Assembly: GCA_014218235.1 (NCBI GenBank)
Contig: CM024766.1
Span: forward strand, 19,627,346 to 19,691,345
DNA: 64,000 bases
Reading direction: 5' to 3'
Source: Colocasia esculenta
Taxonomy: Eukaryota > Streptophyta > Magnoliopsida > Alismatales > Araceae
The notes under the pieces are model-generated. The model was not told the DNA's origin, did no database searches, and saw nothing but the letters and a program-made list of their open reading frames with translations. Numbering within the stretch: the first letter of the stretch is position 1; each line of letters starts with the position of its first letter. Positions 22,911 to 34,859 of the stretch are shown here, piece by piece. Position numbers and translations under genes: made by a program.

Positions 22911-23190
22911 GATGACAAAACATAACATGTGTATAGAAAGTTCTGAAATAAATGTAAGTAAATTTGCTGAAGAAATTTGAGAAATGTATTTCAGAATAGT
23001 TATTTTTCTCCCCCTTTTTGTCATTAAGCAAAAAGATAAGACAATGAGACAAAGAAAGAAGAGAAGAAAGAGAATTGGGAGCAAAGGAAATCATTTATAT
23101 TACTCATTGGAAGGTACAGGAAGATAGGAGGCAGGAGACAAAAGAGAGGCATGGCAGACAATGATTGGGCAAGCTTTGCATTCCTGCTCT

Positions 23191-24138
23191 TCAAAATAAG
23201 CTTGGAAGGCTCCAAAAACCATAGAGTAGGAAGGGCCCATAACAGGGGCCATCCTCTGGATGTGAAGTTGTCTTTGAGCTTCCACAAAAATTCCATACAC
23301 ATCCTGCCAAGAGACATTTTGTAAAAGGTAGAGGTACCAAAACTGGCATGCTAAGGAACTTATCTAAAGTTATGTGGTAGAAGATATGTTGGTGCTTCAG
23401 TTCCTTTTTCATAGCCACATATACCTTGTATCTCTCAACCCATGTATCATATGAGTCTCTTACAAGATGAATGGAGTTAAGATCTAGAAATTTTGCAGCA
23501 GACAGAGGAGGTTGATTTGATCTGGCTTGAGAAGAATTGAGATCAGTAAGCTGCTGAGCTGTGAGGGGGTAAAGCTTTTCCCATTCTGGTGGAGATAAGT
23601 GCTCAAATTCAGACAAGAGAAGGGCAAGAACATCAGACTTGATGTGGCCCTGATGATATTCCCTGAAGACAAATATGTGGAAAGAGAGTGAACTTCTTTT
23701 CTGTACTAAAATTCTGCCCATTACCCCTGCAAATCTTTCAAAAATTATGGTTCTCACGGCAGGTTCGATGACGAGGGAATGGAGAGGAGGCAGAAACACA
23801 ACATCTGGAATTTCCAAGGTTGCAAAATCCACTTCGATGGAAGTGGTATGACCATCATTTGAACCAGGAGTAGAAATGGCTCGCCAGAATTGGCCAAGCT
23901 GAACTTCAGGTAAATTGTTAAGATAGCAGTAATCATTGAACATCTGAAAGTGACGGATAAGCTTGATTTCCTTCTGAATAAAGGGCCCCCAGGTATCCTT
24001 GTGATGGATCTGGAACCACTCAGAGAGAGTCAAAGGATGATCTCGGGGTGGGTATCTGGCTGCCTGAGCTTGAAGAAATTTGTTGTAAAGAGGCTTGTGC
24101 CCCCGAGCCCACTGTTCTTCAGTTTTGGCTTCAGTCAA
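23191..24138 (-). CDS. Element C 3' ORF, distal unrecognised retroelement protein
   Basis: An open frame of 315 residues starts MTEAKTEEQWARGHK and contains HPLTLSEWFQIHHKDTW and SPPEWEKLYPLTAQQL. I do not recognise the fold. It lies downstream of C's pol and of the Pro/Ser-rich ORF, close to the 3' LTR, a place where Sire/Maximus elements carry extra non-enzymatic ORFs, often called env-like. I see no clear signal peptide or transmembrane segment. It is probably the distal part of one long 3' ORF that has since been broken. The last 50 residues may be out-of-frame sequence. Confidence 0.55.
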   Translation of the reverse strand: MTEAKTEEQWARGHKPLYNKFLQAQAARYPPRDHPLTLSEWFQIHHKDTWGPFIQKEIKLIRHFQMFNDYCYLNNLPEVQLGQFWRAISTPGSNDGHTTSIEVDFATLEIPDVVFLPPLHSLVIEPAVRTIIFERFAGVMGRILVQKRSSLSFHIFVFREYHQGHIKSDVLALLLSEFEHLSPPEWEKLYPLTAQQLTDLNSSQARSNQPPLSAAKFLDLNSIHLVRDSYDTWVERYKVYVAMKKELKHQHIFYHITLDKFLSMPVLVPLPFTKCLLAGCVWNFCGSSKTTSHPEDGPCYGPFLLYGFWSLPSLF

Positions 24139-24212
24139 GGTAAAATTTTTTGACTGTTCAGCCTTGGATAAGGAAGAAAAAGGAAGAATGATATTGAGAT
24201 GTTCGGTGAGAT

Positions 24213-25100
24213 TTAGATAAGGAAGTCCAAAAATAGTAGCAAAGGTGTATTTCTGGAGATATTCACAGTAGAGGGACCTTCTTCGATTTTCAACTGTGAG
24301 AGAAAACCAAAGAGGTGGAAAGAGAGGCTCAGAAGAGATGGCACTGTTGGAGGAATTTTCCGTTTCTTAGGAGCAGGGCTGGAAGAGCCTATCCTATGGA
24401 GGTGAGTCCCAACTGACAGGATTGAGCGAAGCATTGCTACTTCAAACTCATCTTTAATGTCCTGGATCATATGATGTTCAAGTTGGGCACCCTCGAGAAT
24501 GATGGTGATAAAGGAGGGAGGAGTAGGAGGATGAAGAAAGGAATGAGAGTTAGATGGAGGTGGTATGGATGGTTCAGAAGTTGAAGGACCAGAAGAAGAG
24601 GCTCCAGTTGAAGATGATGCTGGAGGAACCTCAACAATAGGAGGATGGTTGGATGTGGAGGAAGCAGGAGATGAGGAAGAGGCAATAGGAAATGGAGTGG
24701 GTGGTGATATGTGTTTAGGAAGGGGTTGTTTGAAGGTGGCAGGAGCTGGAGGTGCAGTGGAGGATGATGGTGGAGAAGGAGGTGTTGGAGTGGAAAGAGA
24801 TGAAGAGATATAGGGCTCTGGTACTACAGCCTGGTCTTCATCTGCTCGGGTAGGTACAGCCTCAGACTCCATTGGCCCGGATGGCCCAGATACATCCTCA
24901 ACTGGCCCTAATGGCCCTAACTTCTCAGCTTCAACAAATGGTGGCCCAGATGGCCCTGCTGGCTCTTTAGAACTTGACCCATATGGCCAGACTTCTGCCA
25001 CATTCTTTGGCCCTGATTGCCCTGAATCTGCCACAACTGATGGCCCAGATGGCCGTGAATGCTCAGCATCAATAGGCCCTGATGGCCGGACTTCTTCCAC
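24213..25100 (-). CDS. Element C 3' ORF, PSGP/Pro-Ser-rich segment
   Basis: The N-terminal 80 residues hold about eight degenerate SGP repeats (RPSGP, AGPSGPP, VSGPSGPM). A Pro/Ser/Thr-rich stretch of about 110 residues follows, then DEFEVAMLRSILSVGTHL and a basic PKKRKIPP motif that resembles a nuclear localisation signal. Low-complexity acidic or proline segments are common in the extra ORFs of plant Sire elements. Function is unknown. The frame is probably a fragment, with degenerate sequence on both sides (25101-25423 has no long frame). Confidence 0.5.
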   Translation of the reverse strand: MEEVRPSGPIDAEHSRPSGPSVVADSGQSGPKNVAEVWPYGSSSKEPAGPSGPPFVEAEKLGPLGPVEDVSGPSGPMESEAVPTRADEDQAVVPEPYISSSLSTPTPPSPPSSSTAPPAPATFKQPLPKHISPPTPFPIASSSSPASSTSNHPPIVEVPPASSSTGASSSGPSTSEPSIPPPSNSHSFLHPPTPPSFITIILEGAQLEHHMIQDIKDEFEVAMLRSILSVGTHLHRIGSSSPAPKKRKIPPTVPSLLSLSFHLFGFLSQLKIEEGPSTVNISRNTPLLLFLDFLI

Positions 25101-25423
25101 ATTTGGCCCTGACTCCTATGGGACTGATGGAGTGGGAGTAGAAGGGGCAGGAGATTGTGCCTTTATGAGATTTGAAAGAGTTGCCACTGAATCTTTGATG
25201 CTGCCCAGCTCACTTCTTACCCATCTTAGGGCATTCCTAACCATTCCCATTTCTGTAGCTGCTTTGCTCTGGCTTATGAACATTGAAGCTATATCAAGTT
25301 GGACAGAGCAAAGAATTTGACCTTAAGCATCCAATCGGTCAATAATTGGCTTCATATTAACTTTCAGCTTCTTCTACCTTAGCCTCCTGTGTGGCTTCCT
25401 TGTGAGAAGAGGGATCTCAGGAG

Positions 25424-25708
25424 CTATACCTTTGCCTTTGTCACTTGCCCTAGCAGCGAGCTCCACATTTTCATCATGAGCTTCTTCTTCATCTGCGATG
25501 CTCTCCAGAACACCTTAAAATTCATCAACGGGGCACTAGCAGTGTGCTCCCCTTGAGTCTCTGCTTCATTCTCAACTACATGCTCCCCCTGAATAGGAGC
25601 ATTGTCCATCTGAACATCCTCATTGTGGCCTGGTGCCACAACCTCTAGAACCACTTCTTCACAAGCTTTTTCTTGTTCCCCCTGAGTGCTGGTGATAGAG
25701 TCCAGCAC
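25424..25708 (-). pseudogene. Element C 3' ORF, acidic fragment
   Basis: A 94-residue frame rich in Glu, with two similar QGEH segments (QGEHVVENEAE and QGEHTASAP). It lies between the domain fragment at 26010-26317 and the SGP segment, so it is likely the acidic linker of the same ORF after frameshifts. I recognise no domain. Confidence 0.45.
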
Positions 25709-26009
25709 ATCTCGAATTACTGATGCTACACGAGAGGAGGGAGTAACAACCTCTAAAACTTACCTAACGGGCTCAATTTGATCAATAGGTACATCCTTAA
25801 TTCTGCTTCCACTGACCACTGAGTCTTCAACTCTGACATATGCTGCTGCTTCTTCTTGCTCTTTTGGGCCACTGGCATCTCTGCCCTGACTTTCTCTTGC
25901 TAAACTTGGACATTTAGATGCACTGCTACAGCCACCGCCTGAGCTTCTTCTTCTTCTGTTTCAGGGACTTGGACTTCTGGGGATTCTCCGATGATGGCCT
26001 CACCTTCAG

Positions 26010-26317
26010 CTACTGAGGTTTTGGTCCATACCCAGCTACCAAAGAGAAACCACTTTTCTTCAAATTTCTGCTCCTAATTGACTGGCCCATCTTCTCAGAA
26101 ACCTCACCACATAAGCTGATGTGATGGTACTGGAAAATCTTCGTTAACAGATGAGCATAAGGAAGACATACATAAGCTTGCTCTTCTTGTCCCAAATCAT
26201 CACAGTCGCAAACTTCATCCACTCAATTATAACTTCTGCCATATTGATATCTTGGTTCTAGATGGCCCAGAACATCATATTGAGTCTGCCTTGGTGCAGG
26301 TGGAGAAAGTCGCACTC
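26010..26317 (-). pseudogene. Element C 3' ORF, plant-transposon-domain fragment (right of D insertion)
   Basis: The frame contains YVCLPYAHLLTKIFQYHH, which matches SLPYAAHLTPVFEHFGV in element E's 3' ORF (56147-57127). That is a hallmark of the 'putative plant transposon protein' family. The N-terminal half of this domain sits at 37214-37739, separated by the 10.9-kb element D. Confidence 0.6.
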
Positions 26318-26322
26318 CTAGG
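26318..26322. other. Target-site duplication of D, left copy (CTAGG)
   Basis: CTAGG immediately precedes the TGTAATC start of D's left LTR and is repeated directly after its right LTR at 37209-37213. Confidence 0.9.
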
Positions 26323-28015
26323 TGTAATCACAGGGATTGTGCACCCCTCAACACAGACATGAATACCAAATATGATAGCATGGAAAATAGGATGTGATCG
26401 CCACCTAGATAGTTGCCTAATGAGAAGAGAAATGTCTGGGCTAACTACTCTAGGAAAAGGAGAGAGAATGGGGGTGTACCTTATATCGCGGCAGTCATGG
26501 TTGCCGCGAAAGTGCTGATATCGCGTCACCCCTAGCTGACGCGTCTCTTGTCGCGTCGCCCTACACCGTCGCGTTCTCTTCTGTGTGGGAGATGATGGAT
26601 GGGACCTCGTTCCCGTCCTCTAGCCGGCCGGAGGATGAGAGCCGCTCGTGGATCTTCGCTTGGGTGCCTGCCAAAACAACGAAAACAAGAAATAAAACCC
26701 TGTCAGACTATGTTAAGTGTAGTAGCTATCTTAAATAGAAGAAAGATATGGAGCATGGAGGGAATGGACCTGGGGGTGGTTTTTAAACCCCTTGGGTAGT
26801 AGAAAACATGGGGAGAAATCATGGAAGAGGAGAAGGAGGAATCCTAACTCATGCATACATGTGTAAAACATGGAAAAGAAAGTAAAAATCAAAACTAAAC
26901 AGATACTGCACCGTTTGATGTGATTCTAGTTGGAGGTCGGAGAGGAGGTTGTAGTGAACAACTTTCATGAAGACATCTTGAAGAGATCCGGCCTGGTTTG
27001 GGCTGTGGAAGAGACGATAATCCCGCATGTGCAGATCTCGATACGAGAGAGAAAGTGAAGATCAATCTTCTGTAACTTTTCGCACAAGCCACCAACCAAC
27101 GTGATTCCACTTCGAGGTTGAAGAGGTCTCTGTGGGGAGCAACTTTGATGAAGAAACCTCGAAGAGATCTGGCCTGGTTCGATCTGCACAAGAGGTGCAA
27201 GTACTGCTGGTCCTGGAGGCGATATGAGAGAGAAAGAGGAGAGAGAAAGAAGGAAAATGGGAAGTCCAGCTTCTCCTCTGCCTTGGGGACGATGGGACCT
27301 CGTGAGCAGAGCCTCCAGGGACCTCCTCCTCGGTGGTAGCCTTCCTCTCTCCCTTAGAGAGTCCTAGGATGTGTTGAAGAGAGAGATAGAGTCCAATCCC
27401 GAGTTAGAGAGAGAGTCCAAGTTGTGGGAGAGTTTGAGAGTCTATCTAGAGTTGGATGGACTTGGGTGCTCCGTAGGGATGAGGATAAGAGGTTTGGGTC
27501 GTAATCTAACCAAAAAGACTTTAGATAGGCTATAGGATGGAAGGAGAGGCCGAAAATCACGTAAAAATGTGTTTACGTGCATGGCGCTGTCGCGTCAGAT
27601 CGTAGGGCCGCGTTCTTGTCGCGTCTATGCACCAGGCCGCGTCACTAGGGGCAGTGCGCGTAGGTCCCACGAAAAGGGCCATAACGCTCTCCACAGATAT
27701 CGGATTGATGCGATGTTTGTTGTGTGGATTCTAGACTCATAGGGCTACAAAATGATAGTATGGTATACCAATTTGGATTTAAAATGAGGATGTTATGAGC
27801 TCTCAAAGTGAAGGAATGTTCAGAAGATTGGGCAGATTGTATAGTTTTGATATTTCAAGTGGTGTTTGGCCATGGGCTTGAGAATGGGCTTGACAATGAG
27901 GTGAATGGGCTCATGATCGGCCATGAGAAGGACTCGAAAGTGATGATCAATTTGGGACATCAATGATATGGACAAGAAATAAGCTCAACTTATAGGCCAA
28001 AAACGGGTGTCTACA
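26323..28015 (-). repeat. Element D 3' LTR
   Basis: On the + strand it runs TGTAATCACAGG to GGTGTCTACA (1693 bases) and aligns end to end with 35514-37208. The sequence following it complements a polypurine tract, so this is the 3' LTR of a - strand element. It holds TCGCG hairpins at 26485-26575, for example TCGCGGCA/TGCCGCGA and CGCGTCA/TGACGCG. Confidence 0.92.
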
Positions 28016-28033
28016 GATTGCCCCTCCTTGATG
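28016..28033 (-). other. Element D polypurine tract
   Basis: Read on the - strand, GGCATCAAGGAGGGGCAATC abuts the TGTAGACACC start of the 3' LTR. Confidence 0.85.
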
Positions 28034-31000
28034 CCCGCTTTGCAAGGGAGCGAAGCGGAAAGAGAGCGAAGTGTAATGAAATGGATGGAGCGAGGATGAA
28101 GCGGAGTGGACTGAAAAGTGGGCATCAAGATAAAGAGACACTGTCATAACCAATAAGTGATAGAATTCTCTGAAGACTCTAAACTAACCTCAAGGAAGAG
28201 CGAGCACACGCGGCTCCTGTCTGGAACGACAAAAGGAAAGCAAAAGAAGGATGATCAACCTCTTGATTAAGAGGTACCCTAGCCGATTGGCCTGCAGGTT
28301 TCATCTTGGGAGGACATGTGCGTGCCATGCGGGTCACGATGATGCAAGTCCTGTGAGCGGTTCGCAACCAAGACGGATCATGGGGAGATTTAAGCTGATT
28401 TTGATGAATGGAGGGAGTAAATTCCAGACAGGAGTCGTACTGGCCAACTAGACCAAGGGACTAGTTCAAAGAAGACCTTTAATTGTAAGTGGAATATGAT
28501 TTCTTGTTCAAGAAACTTAAGCTTGATTGATCACCACCAGGGAAACAACTTTTGACAAATCATGTGGCATGAAGCTCAAAGTCCTACATGATGCATGCTG
28601 GGCTAAAATAAAAAGAAATCATCAAATCAATATGTAAAGAAAGAAGAATAGAAAATACTCAAGGATAATATTGTCAAGCCGAATAAGAATGGGTCAAGAG
28701 ACTACCTGCAACCGCAGTGTAGGCCTGAATCTATCGTCCCGTACTTATTTAACTCAACGGCCTATCCAACGATTAGCAATATGCACCTAGATTATCACTA
28801 TTTTTGTTGAGGGGAACTCAAATCCCAGAAACACATTGAAAACCAGCTGGTCCTTAAGATAATATAGTAGCATAAGTACCATATAGTATGCAAGGGAGAA
28901 CAGATAGGGATACTTACCTGACTTACCTGTGGAGCGAAGAACTCGCCATTTTTTTTGTTTTTACTTTTTCTGTTTTTTGTTTTTGTTTTTGTGTGTAAAT
29001 GAAGCAATAACAAAGCACTAAACAAGCTAACAACAATAAGCATAAATAACTCAGTCATCCACATGATTGAAACAAGTACTGAAGAACCGCCAGGTTCACA
29101 CATAGAGAGTCTTCTCATGTAGCCATTGAGGAGAATATGTATGGGACTTGGGAATGACTTGGTGGGATAATGGTTTGAAATCAAATCAGGATGGGACTGA
29201 GGAGGAGAGACAGATCGTAAAGATGATGTGAGCAAGACTCAGACAAAAGCAATGAAGCAATGTGGAGATCTGAGCGATCAATGCTGGGAGCCAATGTACC
29301 TGCACACTTAGCATACATGATTAGATCTGCTCATTTTTGTTATTTTAGTTTGAAAACATTGATTTTTTTTTGGAGTTTTGAAATTATTTTATTTTTTTTA
29401 GATTTTTGCAATATCTGATTTTTTGGATTTTGGAAATGTTGATTTTTTGGGGATTATTGGCCATATTTGATTTTTTTTATTTTTGGTAATATTGATTTTT
29501 TGGATTTTGGAAATATTTGATTTTTTTTATTTTGGAAATATTTGATTTTTGGGATTTTTGACAATATTTGTTTTTTTGAGTTTTTTTGCAATAACGCCTA
29601 AAGCCGACGCTAGCCCTTCCTAAAAAGACACATGAGACGGAAGGTACTCACCCTTGCTACTACAACACTAAAGCAAGATCAAACTACTGGTAAGGGGTCC
29701 CCATTCATTCCCCTTTCATTAAAGACCCCAAAGGTCGGATGTACATTAAGATGGTGGCGTCCTGTAGATGGTTTCCCCTAGCTTGCGGTGGCCACTACAA
29801 AGGCCATACCTAGGAGACGACGTAGCTTTATAAGAGACAAAGAAGAAAGTTGGGGATAAGTCTAGTGCAGGTTTTAAAGAACAAATCAGTTTAGCTTCCT
29901 TCCACAGCACACCCCTTAGAGATTCAATCTGTTGAGGAGGGACTTTAGGTCACTTTATTGTGCCTTTTCTTGTTTGGGGGCATACGTACGACCGAGCTCA
30001 AGGGCGTCCCGCGGGGAACTGTACTGCCACTCTTTGCCATGCCCCTATTCCTTGATTTTCTTTCATTTATTCTTCTTCTCACTTTTTTTGGCTTTCTTTT
30101 GCAGGCCTGATTGACCGTCCCTATTTGAGATTCCTCCATCAAGGTGTGCTTCGGTTGGTCACCTCGCCTAAATAGTCTTTTTTTTTTACCCCTGCACTTC
30201 GACCGGGTAAAGAAGAGAACAGCTTTTGCACCTTCTAAGTATGGCCTAAGTAGCAACGGTGTTGCTAGAGGAACCGACCAAGGTTGCCGTGTGAGTGTGT
30301 GATGACCATGCTTAAAGTGACTCTTAATGATAGGGGAAGGAATGTTAGACTCGAGCATGGAGTAATCTCTAGCTTGAGTGCTGCAGAAGCAAAAAACCCC
30401 TAAGACTAACTCGACCACTCTAGTTGTGAACTGAGATGACTCTCTTTAATGCTCTTGGTGTTGAAACAATATTTACATGGATATTTTGGTGCACAATGCG
30501 ACGACCCCCTTTATTGAAAGAATGACCTACACTAGTCTTCAAACTTTGATCTTGGTGAATTTAATTAGCTCATTTGCAGGAAAATGTAAAAAAGTCAGGG
30601 TCAGCAAGAATTGGAGCCAACTCAACACAAACAAGGGAGACATGATGCTACATGAAGATGAGGGATAAGAACCCTCAAACAAGAAGGATTTACAAAGGAG
30701 AAAAAAAAATGTTAGTGAGGACTGAAACCTCTGGAACAGTGAGAGAAAGGGTCGAGACCCCGAATAGGTAGTGAGGGAGGAATCGGGTTGGACCCGAGAT
30801 CAGGAGGGGTTAGAGGAAGGAACTGTAGAATGGAGGGTGGAGGATCTAAAGGATCAGAAGGGAAAGTGGAAGGAGGGGAATCAGATGCCCCTGGAGAATG
30901 CGGACCTGACCTATAATTAGGAGGCTCTGGTGGAGAGGAAAAGGGGAACCCTGAGCACTAGGAAGGAGTTAGGTGACCCAGGTGGATATGGAGAGAGAGA

Positions 31001-32300
31001 CTGGTACCCCGAGGGTGATCGGGTGGCTCAGGAGAAGAGATAAGTGAGGGTCCAAAGCCCTAAAAGAGTAGGAGGGGAATAATGCGGCACAGTCCAGAAT
31101 TGAGAGATCGGGCGCCTCCTCTGGGAACTAGATTGACCAAAATGAGTAGTATCGAAAGATCAAGGTCAGTAGATGACAAGATAGGGAGACCGATATTTTT
31201 TCTGAAGAATTTCAATCTTGATCTCAGCCTCCTTTGCTTCTTGGCAGATTTCTTCTTGTGACGGCACCGCTTCTTTGCTCTCATAGCCAGATACGACGGT
31301 TTTCTTCTAGACATGTCTTCTTAAATAGCGGGACCAGGCAGCAGATGGCCTCGCTCTTCTCTGCAGCCAACGACTCTCTCATTAATTATAGTCGTCATGA
31401 CTGCCGTGTGGCACTTGCCCCTTGGCTATCATTTGCATATCCAACCATTATAGACATCCATGGGGGAACGCCATAAATTGGCATCTTCATTAAGAAGGAG
31501 TCCTTGACAGTGGATAGTGCAAATCCATGGGAATTTGATGCGTGGTACCATAAGCTAGAGACTTGGAATCTTGGCCTGATAATCTAGCATGAAGACCAAC
31601 TCCCTTGATAGTTGAAGAGGGGAGGCTTCTGGGAGTGTGATGGGTGGCACTAGCACGGCCAACTGACTGACAGGCTGAGGCAAATTGCAAAGGACTCTTG
31701 GCAAAACCTTGAGTGTTCTTGGTGACATAGCAATGTGCCCCTGGTCAGGTTGAAAAATGCAATGAGGGCTTGGATGCTTCGGGCAGTGTGACTTCTTGCC
31801 CCTTGAGTGACAGCTGATTCATGATGGCCTTAGAAGCCGCGTGAGATAGCACGACGTTTGTAGAGAACCCCTTGTCTTGACCAGCCATATGCAAAATAGC
31901 TGAGCGAGGAGTGATGATGGCATTAATGGTAGCATTTCCAATAAGCAACGTAATGGCTACCGTCCCCGCTTTAGACCTGGCTGGCACTAGGCCTGGAAAC
32001 TCTTATTGACAGTGCTCTTCTGAGGAGATGAAAGCTCATCCTTCCTGAACGTGCCGAGATAAGGACATAGACCGGCATGCGACTGATGTAGTTGTAAGGG
32101 CCGAAACACATGACCGGAACTGAGCTACCTTTACTCGGTCCATCTCGCATAGGGGAAGTAATTTCAAGGCATGCTGCTGGTGATGCACACCTGCTCCATT
32201 GGATGTGGTATGGGATGTATGGTGGCTATGGTGGATTCGTCGGATGCAGAGGGCTTGATGTGAAGCGACTGGGTGGTGGCAAGGATAGGTTCGTGCGAAG
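28034..32300 (-). other. Element D interior without recognisable domains
   Basis: Short frames occur on the - strand, such as a Lys/Arg-rich one at 31060-31314, one at 29945-30418 and one at 31745-31987, but no enzyme motif is visible. A purine-rich stretch with GGGA words lies at 30700-31050. A T-rich array lies at 29330-29590. It could be a long untranslated region or decayed pol replaced by unrelated sequence. Confidence 0.5.
29330..29590. repeat. T-rich imperfect tandem repeat in D
   Basis: Units of about 25-30 bases resembling 'gattttttggattttggaaatatt' repeat about nine times, with variable T runs. Confidence 0.8.
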
Positions 32301-32335
32301 AGAGCTCTTCCTCCAACTCAGAGGCTGAAGCAGCC

Positions 32336-34353
32336 TTACTCTTGGGAGTAGGAAACTCTTGCTCGGCTCAGAGGTGAGCGGAGCTTGCTCGAGCCTTGGT
32401 GTGGTGGTAATGACTTGCTCAGGTGCAAGTGGTGGTGCATAGAGAGAATGGCAATGGGTAAGGATGTAGGGTTTAGAGTAGATGAGGGATTAGTCGTTGC
32501 GGCATTGGTGGAGATGACAGATGGTGTACCGACACAATACGTCGAGCTGATAGCTTGTCTTCGTGTCGTGGCGCGGTGTCGGGGGAGGTGTGGTGGTGCT
32601 AGCCTGAGTAAAGGTTGTGGAGGGGTTTGTTGAGGTTGTGACGGAGTGGATGGTGCACTTGGAGGATAATTAAAGAAGTGCCTTTGTCCTTGAACTGGTG
32701 GAGATGAGACGACTGCCTGATACTTGTGCTGGCTGTCTTGGTTGCGCTGTTGCTGCTCGGGCGGCTGTCCCGCTACCTGCGATGGAGAGGATGCTGCCCC
32801 TGGTCTTGTGCTTTTCTCTTCTCTTGACAATGTAGGATGAGCCTGTGCATTTCTGCCCAATCATCTTGTGCTCTAGATTATAGATCACATCCCGGATTCG
32901 CAGCAGTTTGCGACTGTATGCCCCGGATGGCGATGATATAAGCAATTTCTGATATGTCCACTGTCATGTCCCAACTTGGCTTTTCTGGAGGAAGTTGCAA
33001 TGCATTGATGGACATCAGGGCTGTGAAGACATCAGAGAGGGATTGGGCAACGGATGATAATGGGCTCGCTTTGGGCCAAGTGAAGCCGTGATGGCTGGGT
33101 AGTGGATGGTAGGATGCTGCGGCATGGACGAGACGGTTTTTCTTGTGGAAGCGGGGTGAGTTGGCTATATGAAGGTGGAGGTGCATGGTGGTTAGTGGAG
33201 TGGGTAGGCGTGGGGTGGTGGATGGTATCAACTTGGGCATGGTTTGGACTCCCTCATAAGTGGGCCCTTGAAATGAAGAATTCGGTTGTTGGGCCTCAAA
33301 CATGGATGGCATGGGGGAGTCAAAGTTGGGTTTTAACAAAGCGAGCACGGCTGTATAATTGTTGCATGGATGTGATATTGTTCATAGCCAGGATGTGGCG
33401 GTACATGGCGTTGTATTAGCAATGATAAGCTTGATTTTCTCTTCTTCTGGGATGTGCATCTTGACATGCATGGGACATTGACGCCACCGGTCGGCATAGG
33501 TTGCAAAATCTTCATCGGGCTTCATCTGCTCAGTCACCAGATCGACCATTGATACGCGGGCCCAGCCCGGTCTTGATATTGCTGCACGAATTGGCCTTGA
33601 CAATTTCAAAATCCTCGGCTTCATTGAGAGGCAGAGAATAAAACCACTCCAGAGCGGGCCCGTCTAATGATCGCCTAAAAAGATAAGCCAGTAAGCGGCG
33701 ATCATGTTGATAGGACACTGACTCATGGAGAAAATCCATCCATGGATGTAGGGACACCAGCCCGATTGAATTTGTGATAAACACGGAGCTGAGAAGGTGA
33801 GGGATCCGGAGACCACAGAAATCAGGAAGAGTATCATTGAAGGAAGGTTTTGGCTATAACTGCCTCCGCAGGTCACTGAGCTCTCGCTTCATGGATTCGA
33901 ACTCGGATTGGAAGTCCTGAGCCGAAGTGGATAGTGGATAGCGAGGGCCAGCTTGGGAATGAGAGCGGAGTCGAGAGTCAAGGTCCGGGCCAGATTGAGC
34001 ATAATGGGCCGGCTGCAATGATGTGGGCTGAGCAAAAGGATGTCCCGATCCAGGAGTGACAATGTGAGATGATCTAAAATGAGCAGGATGACGTGGGCCT
34101 GTTGGGCCATCTTGGAAGAAGACCGTAGAGCAAAGGTACAACAATTCGCGGGCCTGGTCAGGGCCCATTTCAAGCAGGAGGCGCTCCAATTTAGCGGCCT
34201 CGATAGAAGAGGATGGAGACAGATTAGGTTGGGAATGGGCACTCTCATCGGCCCGATGGGCCCTGACTGGGCTGAATTTGGAATAGACTCATGAAACAAG
34301 AGGTCTACATGAGGAGGAGAGGTTGGAGGATAGGTGAAGTGGAAAGGAGCCAT
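32336..34353 (-). pseudogene. gag: Element D gag (Tat/Ogre-like), multiple frameshifts
   Basis: A plausible ATG lies at 34353 (MAPFHFTYPPTSPPHVD). After a linker that contains a coiled segment (SEFESMKRELSDLRRQL), the retrotransposon gag domain is spread over two frames at 33382-33784: LAYLFRRSLDGPALEWFYS, then DLVTEQMKPDEDFATYADRW and HIPEEEKIKLI. Further on, LQLPPEKPSWDMT precedes a zinc finger at 32903-32944 with C-X2-H-X4-H-X4-C spacing (CLYHRHPGHTVANC), characteristic of Tat-branch gag. A Pro/Gln-rich tail reaches about 32336. At least three frameshifts break it. Confidence 0.78.
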
Positions 34354-34859
34354 GAGAGGATGATAAAATGGGAGGAATTTAAAAGAATACACTAAAATAC
34401 AAATAAGGATACAACAACAAATACAATTACACAAGAAGAGGATGAGAAAGGTATTTTCAAGCAAACACCCAAGTTGATATGATAAGCGTTAGGATTTTAG
34501 GGTTATCACTTAGCCTTTTAATGGATTGATTTAATTGAATTGCACTCGGCTAAAGAGGAACCCTAATGGGTGTGTACTCAAGTACTCCGGGGTGACTAAG
34601 GGGGAACACACAATTCACACGTGGGGGATGGTTTGAACTAGGTGGAACAACGGTACAACCGGCCCGGTGAACCGCAACGTGCGTACGGTCACGAGGACTT
34701 ACAGAGGTCCTTGGAAGGTGGGCCCGAGTAGCCTACGAGTGCTCGTAGGTGAGAGGGCTCACTCACCAAGGGGGAACCTAGACAATGGGACCAATGTTAT
34801 GCAAGGGCCTAGTGCCCAAAATGTATGCAAGAGTAACGAATGAAGACCAAGTAGGGTGA

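Noticed and set aside
24565..24813. A Gly/Glu-rich + strand frame
   Set aside because: It is the antisense shadow of the Pro/Ser-rich 3' ORF segment of element C.
23191..25100. Naming the 3' ORFs of C and E as envelope genes
   Set aside because: No signal peptide, transmembrane segment or furin-like site is visible. The E ORF matches the plant transposon protein domain instead.
32336..32860. A Pro/Gln/Ser-rich 174-residue protein as a host gene
   Set aside because: It follows the D gag zinc finger at the expected place and fits a gag tail within a retrotransposon.
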